Shown: positions 61,312 through 64,000 of the stretch, piece by piece
Position numbering within the stretch: position 1 is the stretch's first letter
How the letters are laid out: each line of letters begins with the position of its first letter
Source: Microbacterium proteolyticum
GTDB taxonomy: Bacteria; Actinomycetota; Actinomycetes; Actinomycetales; Microbacteriaceae
Length of the DNA: 64,000 bases
Assembly (NCBI RefSeq): GCF_014192415.1
Contig: NZ_JACHXY010000003.1
Coordinates: 494,227 to 558,226 of the forward strand
Reading direction: 5' to 3'
Made by a program: the position numbers and the translations under genes
Notes under the pieces: generated by a model
What the model was told of the DNA's origin: nothing
Database searches by the model: none
Seen by the model: the letters and a program-made list of their open reading frames with translations, nothing else

Positions 61312-62109
61312 TCACGCGTTCTTCGCGTCGCGCCAGGTCAGCCAGCGCTCGATGAGGGAGTAGTCCCAGTCGGGGCCGGAGAAGCCGAGGGTGAACAGGC
61401 GCGTGCCGGCGTCGAAGAGCGCGTCCGCCACGGTCTCGTCGCGATCCTTGAGCTCGTTCGAGACGATCAGGCCCGACAGATCGCGCCCCTCGGTCTCGGC
61501 CCACTTCTCGATGACACCGAACTTATGGGGCAGGTCGTCGGGTGCGACGAAGCTGTGCCAGATGTCGGCGTGGCGGGCGACGATGCGCAGCGTCTTCTGT
61601 TCGCCCTTGCCGCCGATCATCACGGGGATGCCGCGGGTGGGCGCAGGGTTGAGCTTGCCCCAGCGCTCGACGACGCGGTCGAGGTCGGTGGCGAGCGCGT
61701 TCAAGCGCGAGCCCGCGGTGCCGAAGTCGTAGCCGTACTCGTCGTAGTCGCGCTGGAACCAGCCCGACCCGGTGCCGAAGATGAAGCGGCCGGTGTCGCC
61801 GCCCTTCTTGCTGATGTGGTCGATCGTGCGGGCCATGTCGGCCTGGAGGTCGGCGCCGCGGTAGCTGTTGCAGTTGACCAGCGCACCGAACTCGACGCGT
61901 TCGGTCTGCTCGGCCCAGGCCGCCAGCATCGTCCACGACTCGAAGTGCTCGCCGTCGGGGTCGCCGTAGAGCGGGAAGAAATGGTCCCAGTTGAAGAGGA
62001 CGTCGACACCCATCTCCTCCAGCCGGAGGACGGCGTCGCGGATGTCGGAGTACTGCACGTGCTGCGGCTGGATCTGGACGCCGAGCCGGACCGGGGTGTC
62101 GAAGAGCAT
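61312..62109 (-). CDS. LLM-class F420-dependent oxidoreductase
   Basis: 265 residues, luciferase-like TIM barrel. LGVQIQPQHVQYSDIRDAVL, NWDHFFPLYGDPDGEHFE, GRFIFGTGSGWFQRDYDEYGYDFG (in parts) and IPVMIGGKGEQKTLRIVARHAD are the family's F420 subclass marks. Substrate unknown. TAGGCT (62116-62121, minus) six bases before the ATG. It is divergent from menC. Confidence 0.85.
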   Translation of the reverse strand: MLFDTPVRLGVQIQPQHVQYSDIRDAVLRLEEMGVDVLFNWDHFFPLYGDPDGEHFESWTMLAAWAEQTERVEFGALVNCNSYRGADLQADMARTIDHISKKGGDTGRFIFGTGSGWFQRDYDEYGYDFGTAGSRLNALATDLDRVVERWGKLNPAPTRGIPVMIGGKGEQKTLRIVARHADIWHSFVAPDDLPHKFGVIEKWAETEGRDLSGLIVSNELKDRDETVADALFDAGTRLFTLGFSGPDWDYSLIERWLTWRDAKNA

Positions 62110-62156
62110 TCCGCCAGCCTATTCCGGGCCACCGGCACCGGGGCCAGGATGGGGAC

Positions 62157-63158
62157 ATGAGCACCACGCCCCTCCCCCCGCTCGCCGACGTCCTCGCCAC
62201 CGCACGGGTGGTCGCTCTTCCGCTGGCCGCACCGTTCCGCGGCATCCGGACCCGTGAAGCCGTGGTGTTCGAGGGACCGCAGGGGTGGACCGAGTTCTCC
62301 CCCTTCACCGAGTACGCCGACGTCGAGGCGGCGACCTGGCTTGCCGGGGCCCTCGACTTCGGGTGGGAGCCTGCGCCGCCTGCGCGGCGCGATGCGATCC
62401 CGGTCAACGCCACGGTGCCCGCCGTCGCGGCATCCGATGTCCCTCGCATCCTCGCCCGATACGACGGATGCCGCACCGCGAAGGTCAAGGTGGCCGAGGC
62501 GGGGCAGACACTCGCCGACGACGTGGCGCGCGTCCGGGCGGTGCGCGAGGCCATGGGACCGGAGGGGCGCGTGCGCATCGACGCCAACGCCGCGTGGAAC
62601 GTCGACGAGGCCGAGCGCGCCGTGCACGCTCTCTGCGAATTCGACCTGGAGTACGTCGAGCAGCCGTGCGCCGAGATCGACGAACTCGTGCAGCTGCGGG
62701 AGCGCATCGCCTACCTCGACATCCTGATCGCCGCGGATGAGAGCGTGCGCAAGGCCGCCGACCCGCTGCTCGTCGCCCGCGCCGGCGCCGCGGACCTGCT
62801 CGTGATCAAGGCACAACCGCTGGGAGGGGTGCACGCGGCGATCGACATCGTCGGGCGGGCGGGGCTGCCGGCGGTCGTCTCGAGCGCGCTCGACACCTCG
62901 ATCGGGCTCTCGATGGGCGTCGCCCTCGCCGCAGCCCTGCCCCAGCTGGACTTCGACTGCGGGCTCGGCACCGCCTCACTGTTCATCGAAGACGTCGTGG
63001 CATCCCCCCTCGTCGCCCGGGGCGGCCTGATGTCGCTCGAACGCCCCCGCCCCTCGTCCGCCGACCTCGACCGCGTGGCCGCCGACGACGAGCGCCGCGA
63101 CTGGTGGCTGGCGCGACTTCGTCGGTGCTACGACCTTCTCGAGGTCACTCGAGGATGA
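62157..63158 (+). CDS. menC: o-Succinylbenzoate synthase
   Basis: 333 residues, enolase superfamily. Catalytic Lys pair in KVKVAE and KAQPLGG, metal ligands in RIDANAAW, YVEQPC and AADESVR. It dehydrates SHCHC to OSB, completing the menF-D-C-E-B-A-G set in this window (menH was not found here). CAGGAT six bases before the ATG. Its 3' end overlaps the convergent TetR gene by 14 bases. Confidence 0.92.
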   Translation: MSTTPLPPLADVLATARVVALPLAAPFRGIRTREAVVFEGPQGWTEFSPFTEYADVEAATWLAGALDFGWEPAPPARRDAIPVNATVPAVAASDVPRILARYDGCRTAKVKVAEAGQTLADDVARVRAVREAMGPEGRVRIDANAAWNVDEAERAVHALCEFDLEYVEQPCAEIDELVQLRERIAYLDILIAADESVRKAADPLLVARAGAADLLVIKAQPLGGVHAAIDIVGRAGLPAVVSSALDTSIGLSMGVALAAALPQLDFDCGLGTASLFIEDVVASPLVARGGLMSLERPRPSSADLDRVAADDERRDWWLARLRRCYDLLEVTRG

Positions 63159-63771
63159 GCCCGACCACCTGCGCCAGCCGTTCGGCCAACCCCGCGCGCG
63201 ACAGCGCCGGCGCTTGACGGGTGAGCAGGGCCGTCTCGGATGTGGAGATCCACACCGAAAGCAGCAGCTCGGTGGCGACGTCGGCGGGCACGCGCATCGC
63301 CAGACCGCGCGCCTCGGCGATGTCGCGCACGAGCTGCGTGACGCTCTCGCCGAGCCCCTGGTTCAGCGCGAGGTACGCCTGGGCGAATTCGGGATTCCGA
63401 AGGGCCTGCAACCTCGTCTCGGCCCCGAGCAGCACGTCGAGACGGTCCTCACCCGTCGCCTCGAGGACTTCGTGCACGAGTTGCCGGACGTCGCCGGCGG
63501 TCTCGAGACCGCGATCCTCGATGGAGGTGACCCGATCGCGGACGGCGGCGATGGTGATCTCGGCCGACCGCGCGCACAGCGCCAGGAACAGCTCCTCCTT
63601 CGAGGCGAAGTTCGAGTAGAACGCGCCACGGGTGAACCCGGCGCGTTCGCAGACGGCCTCGACGGATGCCGCGTCGATGCCGACCTCGGCGAACATCTCG
63701 GCCGCGGCGTCCATCAGACGGATGCGGGTGTTCTCGCGGCGCCGCGTCGTCGCGGGAGCGGAATCGGTCAT
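63145..63771 (-). CDS. TetR/AcrR family transcriptional regulator
   Basis: 208 residues. HTH at about 15-60: RIRLMDAAAEMFAEVGIDAASVEAV in part, then AGFTRGAFYSNFASKEELFLAL. AGGAGG eight bases before ATG 63771 fixes the start against an in-frame upstream ATG (63834). It is divergent from an MMPL transporter gene, with two copies of a GATAC...GTATC palindrome between, so it should repress that exporter and itself. Confidence 0.88.
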   Translation of the reverse strand: MTDSAPATTRRRENTRIRLMDAAAEMFAEVGIDAASVEAVCERAGFTRGAFYSNFASKEELFLALCARSAEITIAAVRDRVTSIEDRGLETAGDVRQLVHEVLEATGEDRLDVLLGAETRLQALRNPEFAQAYLALNQGLGESVTQLVRDIAEARGLAMRVPADVATELLLSVWISTSETALLTRQAPALSRAGLAERLAQVVGLILE

Positions 63772-63827
63772 CCGCGACCTCCTGTCCTCGGGTGACATCC
63801 AGGTTCGGCGCCACCATCTCGGACTAC

Positions 63828-63860
63828 GATACATTGATGTATCCGATACGGTGATGTATC
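63828..63860. promoter_or_regulatory. Two adjacent TetR operators
   Basis: GATACATTGATGTATC (63828-63843) is a 7-2-7 palindrome. GATACGGTGATGTATC (63845-63860) is its near copy with two mismatches, 17 bases centre to centre. This is the typical tandem-dimer site of a TetR-exporter pair. Confidence 0.8.
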
Positions 63861-63888
63861 GACCCGTTCACCGATCGTGGGAGCCACC

Positions 63889-64000
63889 GTGTCGACATTC
63901 CTGTACACCCTGGGTCGCTGGTCGTTCCGCCACCCGTGGCGCGTGCTGACCGCCTGGTTGCTGGTGCTCGTCCTCGCCGGGGGCGGGGTCGCGCTCTTCG
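63889..64000 (+). CDS. MMPL family transporter, N-terminus (partial)
   Basis: Only 37 codons are in the window: a GTG start at 63889 preceded by GTGGGAGCCACC, then the cytosolic SFRHPWRVLTAW and the first membrane helix LLVLVLAGGGVALF. This is the usual beginning of actinobacterial MMPL (RND-like) exporters. The rest lies beyond the window end. Confidence 0.75.
   Translation, partial: MSTFLYTLGRWSFRHPWRVLTAWLLVLVLAGGGVALF

Overview
The window is high-GC actinobacterial DNA, most likely from Microbacteriaceae and probably a Microbacterium-like organism. Pointers to this are a complete menaquinone pathway, FprA-type ferredoxin reductase, a DUF222/HNH gene, F420/LLM and DUF4229 proteins, GTG starts, and many genes with a TAnnnT box only 6-8 bases before the start codon (leaderless transcripts). 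The heptamer GGATGCC/GGCATCC is conspicuous throughout the core DNA.

Layout. 1-5.5 kb: end of a flavin disulfide reductase, a TetR regulator, a thioesterase, an ECF sigma factor with a membrane partner and a small cysteine-bearing protein, and an aldo/keto reductase. 5.6-10.3 kb: a small unknown family, tRNA-Met and tRNA-Thr, an M23 peptidase, an inositol monophosphatase and a PYROXD2-like oxidase. 10.4-12.1 kb: a frameshifted HNH/DUF222 gene and 30-bp tandem repeats. 12.1-19.1 kb: a MocR regulator divergent from a flavoprotein, and PutA divergent from LysR. 19.1-24.6 kb: a zinc uptake locus (AztA, AztB, AztC, AztD and a second propeller lipoprotein) around a palindromic Zur-like box, followed by a MarR gene.

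25.6-38.6 kb is an accessory island of visibly lower GC. It lies between a terminator and the 3' end of tRNA-Tyr, and its edges carry an imperfect 19-bp inverted repeat. It holds a 1219-residue protein with DUF4365 nuclease, TPR-like scaffold and PIN-like regions, a KAP-type P-loop NTPase, an unknown two-gene operon, a 4-fold beta flower protein, a recombinase-like remnant, a large perfect hairpin, a 24-bp repeat array, and an AlbA_2/GHKL (Schlafen-like) protein. The DUF4365-TPR-PIN plus KAP pair is the best candidate here for an undescribed (defence-type) system; that function is inference.

38.7-48.5 kb is core again: FBP-domain protein, GNAT, YajQ, an internally deleted DHFR-like gene, an acyl-CoA synthetase, and a LacI-DapA-Nramp-like-FadR-DctA catabolic cluster with visible operators. 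48.7-63.2 kb is the respiratory quinone region: FprA, polyprenyl synthase, MenG, MenF, PPK2, MenD, MenA, MenE, MenB and MenC, with small membrane proteins and an LLM oxidoreductase. The window ends with a TetR gene, a double palindromic operator, and the first 37 codons of an MMPL transporter.
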